Assembly: GCA_963738615.1 (NCBI GenBank)
Contig: CAVTXI010000012.1
Coordinates: 1,984,001-2,048,000, forward strand
Length of the DNA: 64,000 bases
Source: CAVTWY01 sp963738615
Lineage (GTDB): Bacteria; Pseudomonadota; Gammaproteobacteria; Burkholderiales; Burkholderiaceae_C
Direction of reading: 5' to 3'
Below are positions 52,870-60,668 of the stretch, one piece after another. How positions within the stretch are numbered: position 1 is the first letter of the stretch; each line of letters opens with the position of its first letter. Below the pieces are notes generated by a model that ran no database searches, was not told where the DNA came from, and saw only the letters and a list, made by a program, of their open reading frames with translations. Position numbers and translations under genes: made by a program.

Positions 52870-55800
52870 GGGTCCGCCCTGGATTCGTCAGTAGAAATCT
52901 GAAGTCGGTGAAGCCATCGAAGTTATGAAGGCCGGGCCCAGCTCTGGAGCCTGGCTGACTATCAATAAAGTGGACGATTCCATTGTCAAGTCTGACGTTC
53001 CAAACATGACCAAATCCGCGCGTGTGGTCTGCCCCAAAGACTATACCTCTAGCCCCCTCACCACTGCTGCTCAACATGCTGCCGATCTGCAAGGGCCCCG
53101 CTACTTCTTGAAACGACCCTCCAAATTCATCTGCAATTCGGGAAATCGGCAAAGGGCCGCTGGTCGGCTGTGCCGTATTTCCCACTTGTCCACGAAAACG
53201 ATTCTCGGTCGCGATTACACACTCAACACAATTCTGACCATACCCAGAAGCTGGATAGTTGGGGTTAATCGTGCGAACAGAGCCAGCGTTTGGCGAGCCA
53301 GCAGCCGCTATCTCGCGCAAGTCGACTGCGCCATCCACCTGCCTCAGCCCGACAGCCGGCCCGCTCCTCAGACGCCCACTGATAGCGCCACCCGCGATCG
53401 CAACGCCGATCCCCGTGCCCTGGGCCGTTGCTTCACGAATCGCCGCGGGATTGTCACCCGTCAGGTTGTTCCACCACCATTCGACGGTCCCGGACGGATC
53501 GCTGACGAACTGCCCAATGCCATCGACCGTCGCCTCCGCCGTACGCACGGCCCACGCGGCGCGGCTTTCCGGCGTGCCCACCACGCCGAAGCTGATGCCT
53601 GCCGATTCGACGATGCCCGCACCGGCGTCGTAGACACCCATCGCATGCGCTTGTGCGCGTTGCCCAGTCGTAAGGGACCCGCCCGACGGCGCACCCGATC
53701 CGTTCATCATGGTCGCCGCATCGCCATAGTTGATCGCAGCAGGATCTGCAGCGGCATACGCGCCGAACGTCGCCGAGCCAGATGTCGAGCGCCCACCGTA
53801 GCCCACATACACCCGATATGCCTCGTCCGGGCTCATGCCCTGCGGCACGGTGGCTTCACCGCTGCCCGCGGATGTCGAGCGATTGGCGAGTCGAGCCAGC
53901 TCCGCCTGGTTCGCGGCAGCCTCACGCTCGACGCGTGCGGTCTCCAGGCCGGCGGTGTTGTTCGCCGTGATGCGCCCGCCCGCCCGGTTCAGACCACGCA
54001 GTTGATCCTCGGGGACCGGTGCCAGATCGGGCAGCGCGAGGGACTGGCCTTCGCGGATCAGGGGGCTGCCTTCGGCGTTGGTGCGCAGGCCGTTGACGAC
54101 CATGATCGCGGCCTGGCCGGCGCGCCAGTTCTCGCCGTAATGCTCGCGGGCGATGCGCTCGACGCTGTCGCCGCGGTGCACCTGGTGCGCCGAACTGTCG
54201 GGGGTGAGGTCGCTGCGCGCACCAGCGGCGTCGTTCTGCTGCGCGATTTCGCTTTGGCGGAAGGCCTGAAGGGCGGCGGCACGTTCGGCTGCGGCGCGTT
54301 CGCTGTCGCTTCCCCCAGCGCTGTTGTCGGTGCTGTCGGACAGCGTGCTCGCGTTCGCGCCGACAAACATGTCGATGGGCGCGAGAGGGATCCAGGGCAA
54401 CTCGACATCGGGCGGCGTCGCCTCTTGGGGCGGCTCGTTCGCCGAGGGTGGCGCGTCCACGCCATTCGTTGGCTGCGATGCCGGTGCGGGCGTGGCCGGC
54501 GCAGGGTCATCGCCGATGTCGGGTGCGCGGCCTGGTACTTCGACTGGTCCAGCCGCGTCACTCTCGATATCGGACCCGTTGCGATCACCCCCCGCGCTGC
54601 CCGGCTCGGGTACAGCCGACGACGCAGGCGGCAGGAACCCCACCCCGGTGTCGATCAGGCCGCTCATCAGCGCGCGATCACCGTCACCGCCACTCGCATT
54701 GACGATCACGCTGGACACACCCGCCGTGACCACGCCGCCCACCACGCGCGCCATCGACTCGCCCACCACCTGGTTGGCCACCAAGCCCTGCGCCACCTGG
54801 TTACCCACGCCCCCGGCCACCATGCTGCCCAACGAGCTGAGCACGCCGTCCCCGAAGTCCCCACCGCCCAACTCGCTGCTGATGCCGCTTTGCACCACCG
54901 TGCCCACCGTGCGCACGGTGGTGAAGGTCTGCTGCGCACCCTGCACGAGTTGCTGCTGGAGCGCGTCGTCGGCCATGTCGATGACCATGTCGCGGCCGAT
55001 GCCGTAGCTGGTCTGCGAAGCGCCGGTGGTGACCGCGCCCGGCTCGAGGTAGGTCACGCTGCCGCCGTTGGCGACCACGTCGTTGGCCAGCTGCGTGTTG
55101 GCCGTGCTTTGCGCGAGTTCGCCCACGCCGAACGTCAACGCCCCGCCCACACCACCGAGCACCATGCCTTGCAGCACGTTGCGCCAACTGAAGTTGCCGC
55201 TGATCGCACCACTGACGATCGAGGTGGTGGCGCCCACCACCGCGCCGGTGATGACGGCCGCGCCGATCGTGCCCGCCGTGGCACCCAGCGCCCCGGCCAC
55301 CGCCGGGCCCAGCGTGCCGGCGCTGACGTACGACACGACCGCGATGATCGCGATCGTGACGATCGTCTCGAGCCAGTTGCGGCTTTGCTTGATGTTGGTC
55401 TCGTGCGTGCTCCAACCCAGCAGCGGGTTCCAGAACACACCGGCCTGGTCATGCAGGCGCGGCGGATCGTTCAGGTTCACAGCCACGAAGTCGCGCTGCA
55501 CCAGGCGGTCGCCTTGCAGCGTGAGTTCGTGCTGCCGGTCGCCCATCTGCACCGTGAAGCGCACCTCGCGCTGCTCCATCGATTGCCCCGACTCGTCGGT
55601 GCCCTGGTTCACCACGACTTCGTGTGCGGCGCCGTACAGCTGCGCGAAGGCCATGCGGCTGAGCAGGGCAGCGTTGCCGGCGGCCGCGGGGTTGGCCTGC
55701 AGCGCCTGCAGCTCTTGCGGGCTGGGCGCCCGGGTGTACCACTCGCTGAAGCGCTCGACGCTGAATTCGCGCCGGGTGATGGTGCGCGTGACGGTCGGGC

Positions 55801-57283
55801 CGGTGGCATTGCCGCTTTCGTCGACCGGGGTTTCGTGCACCTGCTCTTGCACCTCGTGCCAGCCCACCGAGTTCGGATCGGCCCTGGCGGTCTCGAGGGC
55901 GCGCGCGAAGTCGCCCTGGATGTGGGCCTGAGCGCGCTCGATGCGCGCCATCTGGTCGTAGCGCGCCTGGCCGTAGCGGCGCAGCTGTTCGCGCGCCAAG
56001 TCCGTGCGCGGGGGCTCCACCGGGCCCTGGCCGAACTGCGCGACGAGCACGCGGTTCATGTCGCCGTAAAGGATGCCGTCGAGCCCCTGCAGCTCTTGCG
56101 CGCTGCTCATCGCGTGGCCGGCGGGGGGCGCGCCTTCGTACAGGCCCACGCCCGCGCCGCGGCCCAGTGCCAGGTCGACAACGTCGTGACGTTGCGCGAT
56201 CAGCGTCTGCACGTCGGCCATGCCGTACAGACGTGCCAGGGTCGCAAGCCCCGCGTTGCCCGCGCCGCTGCCGGTCGCGAGCCACGCCTGCCTGAAGCCG
56301 GCGTCGTCGAAGGTCACCACGTCGCGGCTGCCGCTTTCGTCGGATTCAGTGACCGTGGTCAGGAATTGGCCCGCGGCTTCGGCCTGGGCGCGTGCGGCTT
56401 GATAAGCCTGTTGCGCGTCGCCCATCGCGCTGCGGCGCTCTTGCGCCCAGGCGTCGTCGATGCCTGGTGCGGGAGGCGTTGCCGCCGTTGCCGCGGCGGT
56501 GGGCGTTGATGCTGGTGTTGTTGCCGGTGCTGCTGTCGGCGTTGCCGGTGCTGCTGTCGGCGTTGCCGGTGCTGCTGCCTGGGTCGCCGCCTGCGTTGCC
56601 GCCTGCGTTGCCGCCTGCGTTGCCGCTCCCAGAGCGGCAGCCGCGCTTGCGCTGACCGGCGGTGACGCTTGCATGGCTGCCTGTGCCGCCTCTGCCGCCT
56701 GCGCTGCCGCTCCCAGGGCGGCAGCCGCGCTCGTCGCCGCCCTGCCGTTGTTGGTCGGCGTCGGCTCGTCGAAGACCGATTGCGCGTCGTCGATCCAAGC
56801 ACCGCGGCCCTGCGTTGGTACTTGGCCGTAGTGGCCCATCATGTCCGGCGAGTCGCTGTTCACGCGAGCCGTGATCACGGTCGGCGTCGGCACGCGCACC
56901 TGACTCGCATTGGCCCCCGATGGTTGCATGGCCGCGGCAGGCGCGTCGCGACCGTTCGAGCTGCCGCCGCCTTGGCCGCCACCACCGGCATCACCACCAC
57001 CCGCACCGCTGCCACCACCGTCACGCGTCTCGCGCTGCACCGTCGGCGCCGACGGCTTCATCGCGAAAGCGGGAGAGTCGATCGCCAACGGTGGCATGCG
57101 CTGCTGCCAAGGAATCACTGCCTGAGCCGCCGCGGCGCCTTGTTGCGCCCGTTGCGCCGCGTCATCGTCGGCTGAGGACGCGGCTGGGTCGGCCGCATCG
57201 GCCAGCGCCTGGTCTGGCGCCTCGACGGGCTCGAGCAGCGCTCTGTGCGCCAGATCGGCCGTGCCGCTGAAGGCGATGGACAT
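52862..57283 (-). CDS. Full-length LysM polymorphic toxin with papain-fold (glutaminase-like) C-terminal tip
   Basis: A 1473-residue protein. It starts MSIAFSGTADLAHRALLEPV with no signal peptide. Disordered Gly/Ser and Ala/Thr/Gln/Pro repeats run to about 275. A unique alpha-rich domain spans about 280-620. A hydrophobic glycine/valine/alanine region at about 640-890 (IAIIAVVSYVSAGTLGPAVA, TIGAAVITGAVVGATTS) follows, then a Pro/Ala linker and a LysM module near 1033 (VHRGDSVERIAREHYGENWR). A Ser/Gly linker and a pre-toxin Gly/Ala segment precede the tip from about 1330, which shows Cys in YGQNCVECVIATENRFRG, His in GFGHVWNVRL and Asp in VHFIDSQPG. That triad fits Tox-PL/Gln-deamidase toxins. 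There are no Rhs or PAAR elements. T3SS export is suggested by context. Confidence 0.8.
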   Translation of the reverse strand: MSIAFSGTADLAHRALLEPVEAPDQALADAADPAASSADDDAAQRAQQGAAAAQAVIPWQQRMPPLAIDSPAFAMKPSAPTVQRETRDGGGSGAGGGDAGGGGQGGGSSNGRDAPAAAMQPSGANASQVRVPTPTVITARVNSDSPDMMGHYGQVPTQGRGAWIDDAQSVFDEPTPTNNGRAATSAAAALGAAAQAAEAAQAAMQASPPVSASAAAALGAATQAATQAATQAATQAAAPATPTAAPATPTAAPATTPASTPTAAATAATPPAPGIDDAWAQERRSAMGDAQQAYQAARAQAEAAGQFLTTVTESDESGSRDVVTFDDAGFRQAWLATGSGAGNAGLATLARLYGMADVQTLIAQRHDVVDLALGRGAGVGLYEGAPPAGHAMSSAQELQGLDGILYGDMNRVLVAQFGQGPVEPPRTDLAREQLRRYGQARYDQMARIERAQAHIQGDFARALETARADPNSVGWHEVQEQVHETPVDESGNATGPTVTRTITRREFSVERFSEWYTRAPSPQELQALQANPAAAGNAALLSRMAFAQLYGAAHEVVVNQGTDESGQSMEQREVRFTVQMGDRQHELTLQGDRLVQRDFVAVNLNDPPRLHDQAGVFWNPLLGWSTHETNIKQSRNWLETIVTIAIIAVVSYVSAGTLGPAVAGALGATAGTIGAAVITGAVVGATTSIVSGAISGNFSWRNVLQGMVLGGVGGALTFGVGELAQSTANTQLANDVVANGGSVTYLEPGAVTTGASQTSYGIGRDMVIDMADDALQQQLVQGAQQTFTTVRTVGTVVQSGISSELGGGDFGDGVLSSLGSMVAGGVGNQVAQGLVANQVVGESMARVVGGVVTAGVSSVIVNASGGDGDRALMSGLIDTGVGFLPPASSAVPEPGSAGGDRNGSDIESDAAGPVEVPGRAPDIGDDPAPATPAPASQPTNGVDAPPSANEPPQEATPPDVELPWIPLAPIDMFVGANASTLSDSTDNSAGGSDSERAAAERAAALQAFRQSEIAQQNDAAGARSDLTPDSSAHQVHRGDSVERIAREHYGENWRAGQAAIMVVNGLRTNAEGSPLIREGQSLALPDLAPVPEDQLRGLNRAGGRITANNTAGLETARVEREAAANQAELARLANRSTSAGSGEATVPQGMSPDEAYRVYVGYGGRSTSGSATFGAYAAADPAAINYGDAATMMNGSGAPSGGSLTTGQRAQAHAMGVYDAGAGIVESAGISFGVVGTPESRAAWAVRTAEATVDGIGQFVSDPSGTVEWWWNNLTGDNPAAIREATAQGTGIGVAIAGGAISGRLRSGPAVGLRQVDGAVDLREIAAAGSPNAGSVRTINPNYPASGYGQNCVECVIATENRFRGQVGNTAQPTSGPLPISRIADEFGGSFQEVAGPLQIGSMLSSSGEGARGIVFGADHTRGFGHVWNVRLDNGIVHFIDSQPGSRAGPGLHNFDGFTDFRFLLTNPGRTHD
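53788..54954 (-). repeat. Toxin paralogous repeat, copy 1 (reference copy)
   Basis: The part of the full-length toxin that is shared at DNA level with copies 2 and 3. It begins near the QQQLVQ codons and ends in the Ser/Gly linker before the tip. Homologous recombination through this block could swap tips between copies. Confidence 0.85.
56510..56635. repeat. Tandem coding repeats (Ala/Thr/Pro and Ala-Thr-Gln)
   Basis: On the plus strand, units of GTTGCCGGTGCTGCTGTCGG plus C repeat about three times near 56522-56575, then GCCTGCGTTGCC units near 56580-56622. On the coding (minus) strand they give PATPTAA and TQAA peptide repeats in the toxin's disordered N-terminal region. All changes keep frame. 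Confidence 0.8.
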
Positions 57284-57560
57284 GGACAGCTCCCTCGAAT
57301 TGATTCGTCGACTCGACTCGCGTCAAAGCTCGAGTCGCGCAAGACGGTACTTCGGGGCGTCGCGCGCCGTAAGTTGGGAGTGCTGGCATTTGGGAACGCT
57401 CCCAGCTAGGGGCGTTCCTAGGGTCGCCCGCTTGCCGTTGCCAGCCGTTTCCTTTGTATCGCCCTGCTGCAACCGATTAGGAGCACCCCCATTAGGACGA
57501 TCAGCAAATGCCGACACTCCCAACTCGACGCCCGCCAAACCCGGTCCTGTAATGGCTTCG
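57284..57560. promoter_or_regulatory. Divergent region between the toxin and the cassette array, with a palindromic motif
   Basis: Contains TGGGAACGCTCCCAGCTAGG at 57391-57410 followed by GGCGTTCCTAGG. Together GGAACGC...GCGTTCC (57394-57419) form an imperfect 26-base palindrome of two GGAACGCYCCYAGCT half-sites about 123 bases upstream of the toxin start. TTGGGAGTGC at 57374-57383 is a further partial match. Related single sites precede 2470, 17981 and 45427. The half-site GGAAC also resembles the -35 element of extracytoplasmic-function sigma factors. No gene is seen in this stretch. Confidence 0.45.
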
Positions 57561-57717
57561 TCCATCCCGCCAGCCTCGAGCTTTGGAGGAGCGGTGAAGA
57601 CGGTAGGCCGACACAGCAGCAGATTCGTCAGTCGCTGTGTCGGGGTTGTAAGGTCAAAGGACGGCGGGCTCGCAACACAACAGTCGAGCCGCTGAGTCCG
57701 CAGCAAGGAGAACGGTC
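57561..57717 (+). repeat. Cassette leader repeat 1 (structured 5' region)
   Basis: 157 bases directly before the gene at 57718. Nearly identical to 60512-60668 and, with a deletion, to 63457-63556. It contains a ten-pair perfect hairpin CCGACACAGC / GCTGTGTCGG (57608-57643, loop 16) and a six-pair hairpin GGCTCG / CGAGCC (57667-57690). It ends with AAGGAG seven bases before the ATG. It may be a regulatory leader RNA or a recombination site for cassette gain. Confidence 0.75.
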
Positions 57718-58494
57718 ATGGATATCGGAAGCTTGGTCGGCGGCGGTGGCGGCGGTGGGATCTTCGGCGCGATCGGCGGCATCGTCGGCGGCATCTTCGG
57801 CGGGCCTCTGGGGGCGATGATCGGCAAGGCGATCGGCAACATGGCCGGTGAGGCCGTGGGTCAGGCGATGAACGAGGTCGCAGACACGCTGCAGAAGGAA
57901 AACGGCATGCCCGGCTTCCTGAAAAACGAGATCCAGCAGATGGTGAAGGACGAAGTCGCCAAGCTGAAGGACGACAGCGTTGATTGCGAGTGCCAGCAGC
58001 AGGTCAACGACGACATGCAGAGCGCGCGTGAGGACTTCGTCAAGGACTTGGTGAAGATGATCCTGGACTTCGCGCAGGAGGCGATGGGCGAGCAGGGTGG
58101 GCAAGAGTCGGGTGCTGCTTCCGGCAGCTCCGGCGGTGGTAGCCAAAAGCCGGGCGCGGCCGGAGGAAGCCAAGGTTCCGGCAGCGCAGGCAACCTGATG
58201 AACCAGATTGCCACGGATGGCGCGGAGGCGATGGGGGAGTCCGCGGAAGGAAAACCGAAGAGCTGGTTCGAGGCGCTGTCCGCGGCACTCGGCAAGGCCT
58301 TGGATGCGCAAGCCAAGAAAATTGAGGATTTGTCAGCGAAGGTCAATGGCATGGGCGCGGAGGACACGGACAAGCCGAGCGTGATGACCGAGTTGCAATC
58401 GGCATCGCAGAAGATGAGCTTCATGATGAGCGCGGCCAACGATGTCCTGAAGACCATCGGTCAGGCGCTTGGTGAAATGGCTCGCAAGCAATAA
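57718..58494 (+). CDS. Cassette gene 1, copy A: glycine-zipper protein with needle-like C-terminal domain
   Basis: Family not described to my knowledge. Of 258 residues, 1-60 are a glycine-zipper hydrophobic region (MDIGSLVGGG, then FGAIGGIVGGIFGGPLGAMI). Residues 60-135 are charged and helical, with a CxC pair (SVDCECQQQVNDD) and DFVKDLVKMILDFAQEAMG. A Gly/Ser/Gln linker follows. Residues about 182-258 (SWFEALSAALGKALDAQAKK, KPSVMTELQSASQKMSF, then LKTIGQALGEMARKQ) match the protein in the sctF position at 32489-32798. The fusion of a membrane-active head to a needle-type tail suggests an export-tip, filament or translocator role. That role is inference. Confidence 0.75.
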   Translation: MDIGSLVGGGGGGGIFGAIGGIVGGIFGGPLGAMIGKAIGNMAGEAVGQAMNEVADTLQKENGMPGFLKNEIQQMVKDEVAKLKDDSVDCECQQQVNDDMQSAREDFVKDLVKMILDFAQEAMGEQGGQESGAASGSSGGGSQKPGAAGGSQGSGSAGNLMNQIATDGAEAMGESAEGKPKSWFEALSAALGKALDAQAKKIEDLSAKVNGMGAEDTDKPSVMTELQSASQKMSFMMSAANDVLKTIGQALGEMARKQ

Positions 58495-58511
58495 CTTGCG
58501 CAGATCGCGGG

Positions 58512-58542
58512 TTCGGCCGGCCGTTGTGGAGCCGGCCGCGAA
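58512..58542 (+). terminator. Hairpin after cassette gene 1, copy A
   Basis: An eight-pair G/C stem CGGCCGGC / GCCGGCCG with a nine-base loop lies about 20 bases after the stop. There is no T-run, so it may only slow or protect transcripts rather than terminate. Confidence 0.35.
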
Positions 58543-58723
58543 GGGCAGTGGAGGGCGGTGGCTCTCTGCTGCCTTTCTTGCGTCTCGGCTGCGCGACTGG
58601 CGTACTCCGATGCGGTCAATTCCGTTTCGGGCCTGGTCCGACACATGCGGGGCGGATAGTGTCAAATACGGGTGGAAGTAATAGCGAGGAGCCAAGGAGC
58701 CAACAACCCTTGGCGTGGAACGA

Positions 58724-59730
58724 ATGAATCTCTTGATTAGAAACCGCGTAGCGGTTGGCTCGGCTCAGCGGAGGGTTGCTGTTCTGACGATATTTGCCGC
58801 CCTCGCGGCAGGCATCATGTCCGCAGCTTGCGGAGGCGGCGGAGGGTCGACGGACGAGGGCGGCGGCGGCGGTGATACTTCGGGTAGTGCAAGCGGTACG
58901 CTGTACTGGATCTCGGGGTTTGATGGAGTTACGTTGAACCTTGCCGCCGGTACGAAGGAGCCAACTAAAGTCGCAAGGGTGTCGCTCGACTCGAAGGGTC
59001 AGCTAGGCTACGGCGGCGGCATGTTCACCGAAGTCGAGGAAACTGACGTCAGCCCGAGCCGTGTGACTGTGAATGTGCGAAGTGTGTTGCCGAATCTGTA
59101 CACGCTGCGCAGCAAGCTCGGTCCGTTCCCGATCGCCGGCTTCGTTAACGGTCCAGTCCAGCCGTCACCCGACGGCCGGCTGTTTGCGATGCACACGACG
59201 GAAAGTCCCAGTCTCGGGGCAGAGTTTGTACCCTATGTCTATGTCTTCGATGCGGCGCTGAACATCGTCTTCAAGCTGGCGGGATATAAGTCGAGATCTT
59301 GGCTCGGCAACGACCGGATCGTGGTAGTGAAGGGCAGCAACCTATATACAGTCACGGTCACCAACTCGCCTGTCGTCACGCGCATCGGTCCCGATGGACT
59401 AGGGCTGCCGAACGAGACCGTCGAACAGCCATCAGTGTCGCCGGACAGCCGCTCGATCGCGTACGTCCAGGGCTCGGCGATCTGGCGCATCAACGTGGAC
59501 GGCAGTGGCCTCACGCAACTGACCACGCCCTACTTCGATGTGGCCTGGCCATCATGGAGTCCCGACGGATCTCGTCTGGTGGTATCCAGCAACGAGTGCT
59601 CGACCTTTGGGGGGGACTCCCATCGCCCGCCGAGATGATCGTCATCTCCGCCACGGCAACCAACCAGGATCTCGCGACGATCGACTTCGTCACGTCGAGT
59701 TGCGGTCCCGTCTACTGGCTCCCATCATGA
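58724..59730 (+). CDS. Cassette gene 2, copy A: beta-propeller-like lipoprotein, one frameshift
   Basis: About 335 residues. It has a signal peptide with lipobox (FAALAAGIMSAACGGGG), then a Gly/Asp linker and a domain starting SASGTLYWISGFDG. TolB/propeller-like motifs recur: PVQPSPDGRLFAMHT, VSPDSRSIAYVQGSAIWRIN, VDGSGLTQLTTP and WPSWSPDGSRLVVSSNEC. A seven-G run at 59609-59615 breaks the frame. Restoring one G leads to PSPAEMIVISATATNQD and CGPVYWLPS, as in the intact copy B. The stop overlaps gene 3 (ATGA). It is expected at the outer membrane or periplasm. GTG 58715 is an alternative start. Confidence 0.75.
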
Positions 59731-60272
59731 TCAGCGCCTTCTCGGACTTCTCGCTGCGCGTGGTCTACGAGGCGATCGAGCGGTGGGAAGAGATCGTGGA
59801 CGACGCCGAAGCGGCTGGGGTGAGCACGCAGGCGCTGGAGTCGGCGTTGGAGGAGGTGGTGGCATCCGATCGTGCGACGAACGCGGCGGCCACCGTCGAG
59901 CTCGTCGGCCTTCTTTCGGAAGTGGCTGCGGCGACGGATGACGCGTCGGATGCCGCCAGAAACACGCTCGACGCCGCTTGCGAGACGATCGATTGGGTCG
60001 CCACCGAGGCAAAGTCTGAACTCGCTGTCCAAGTGCTGATTGCCGCTGCAACGTCCGAGGGTAAGGCTGGGGAACCAGCGAAAAAGGTCGAGGACGTGCG
60101 CCAAGCCGTGAAGCGAGTCTTCAAAGGGTACGACTGGATTGCGAAGTACCAGGCGATACCTGGGCCGAGCATGGGTTGGCAGCACCATGTCGATACACGG
60201 TGCGAGCAGGCGCGGCGAGAGCGCGATGCGCGCGCGCACGTGCAGGTGGTGCAGTCGGCAGTCGACGACTGA
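59727..60272 (+). CDS. Cassette gene 3, copy A: acidic helical protein of unknown function
   Basis: Not recognised. 181 residues, no signal peptide, strongly helical and acidic: FSDFSLRVVYEAIERWEEIV, then EAAGVSTQALESALEEVVAS and LVGLLSEVAAATDDASDA. The conserved C-terminus is VEDVRQAVKRVFKGYDWIAK, then YQAIPGPSMGWQ and a basic ERDARAHVQ end. It is translationally coupled to gene 2 by a four-base overlap. The small acidic helical character would suit a secretion chaperone or an immunity-like partner of gene 1, but nothing in the sequence proves it. Confidence 0.7.
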   Translation: MISAFSDFSLRVVYEAIERWEEIVDDAEAAGVSTQALESALEEVVASDRATNAAATVELVGLLSEVAAATDDASDAARNTLDAACETIDWVATEAKSELAVQVLIAAATSEGKAGEPAKKVEDVRQAVKRVFKGYDWIAKYQAIPGPSMGWQHHVDTRCEQARRERDARAHVQVVQSAVDD

Positions 60273-60332
60273 CTGACCGACCCTCAGTCGGCATTCGTCG
60301 TTCGAAGGCACAAACGATCGCGGATATCCAGG

Positions 60333-60424
60333 TATCCAGGGCTCGGCGGTCTGGCGCATCAAGATCGACGGCAGCGGGCCTACGGCCTACCCAAGTCACG
60401 AGACCCAACTTCGGCGTGGCTTGG
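60333..60424 (+). pseudogene. Relic of a cassette gene 2 (lipoprotein) in the spacer
   Basis: Within the 239-base spacer 60273-60511, the bases ATCCAGGGCTCGGCGGTCTG and the following codons translate as IQGSAVWRIKIDGSG. In another frame the stretch reads PTQVTRPNFGVAW. These align with VQGSAIWRINVDGSG and LTQLTTPYFDVAW of the intact lipoprotein. Start and end are missing, so this is debris from a lost cassette. Confidence 0.7.
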
Positions 60425-60511
60425 CTTTGTCGGGCAAGGCTCAGCGTTCCCGGAACACTTCCTGAACGATCCAAATTCGACGCCACAACGTGTGGCCTGC
60501 AGCGACCTGCG

Positions 60512-60668
60512 TCCATCCCGCCAGCCTCGAGCTCTGGAGGAGCGGTGAAGACGGTAGGCCGACACAGCAGCAGATTCGTCAGTCGCTGTGCCGGGGTTGT
60601 AAGGTCAAAGGACGGCGGGCTCGCATCACAACAGTCGAGCCGCTGAGTCCGCAGCAAGGAGAACGGTC
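60512..60668 (+). repeat. Cassette leader repeat 2
   Basis: 157 bases, differing from leader 1 at only a few positions. The first hairpin is CCGACACAGC / GCTGTGCCGG (60559-60594), where one stem base is changed and a single pair is weakened. The second hairpin and the AAGGAG ribosome-binding site are kept. The coding start of gene 1 (ATGGATATCGGAAGC) is also identical between the two copies. Confidence 0.75.

Noticed and set aside
52925..56509. 1194-residue plus-strand open frame
   Set aside because: It runs antisense through the toxin, with Arg/His/Ala composition and no domain. The minus-strand frame has LysM, papain-like tip and overlapping immunity gene.
52862..57283. Rhs or contact-dependent-inhibition (CdiA) toxin
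   Set aside because: No YD repeats, no filamentous-haemagglutinin repeats, no two-partner signal and no PAAR domain are visible.
59538..60272. 244-residue version of cassette gene 3 starting at 59538
   Set aside because: The first 63 residues are a wrong-frame reading of the lipoprotein gene. The paralogue at 62667 and the ATGA overlap support the start at 59727.
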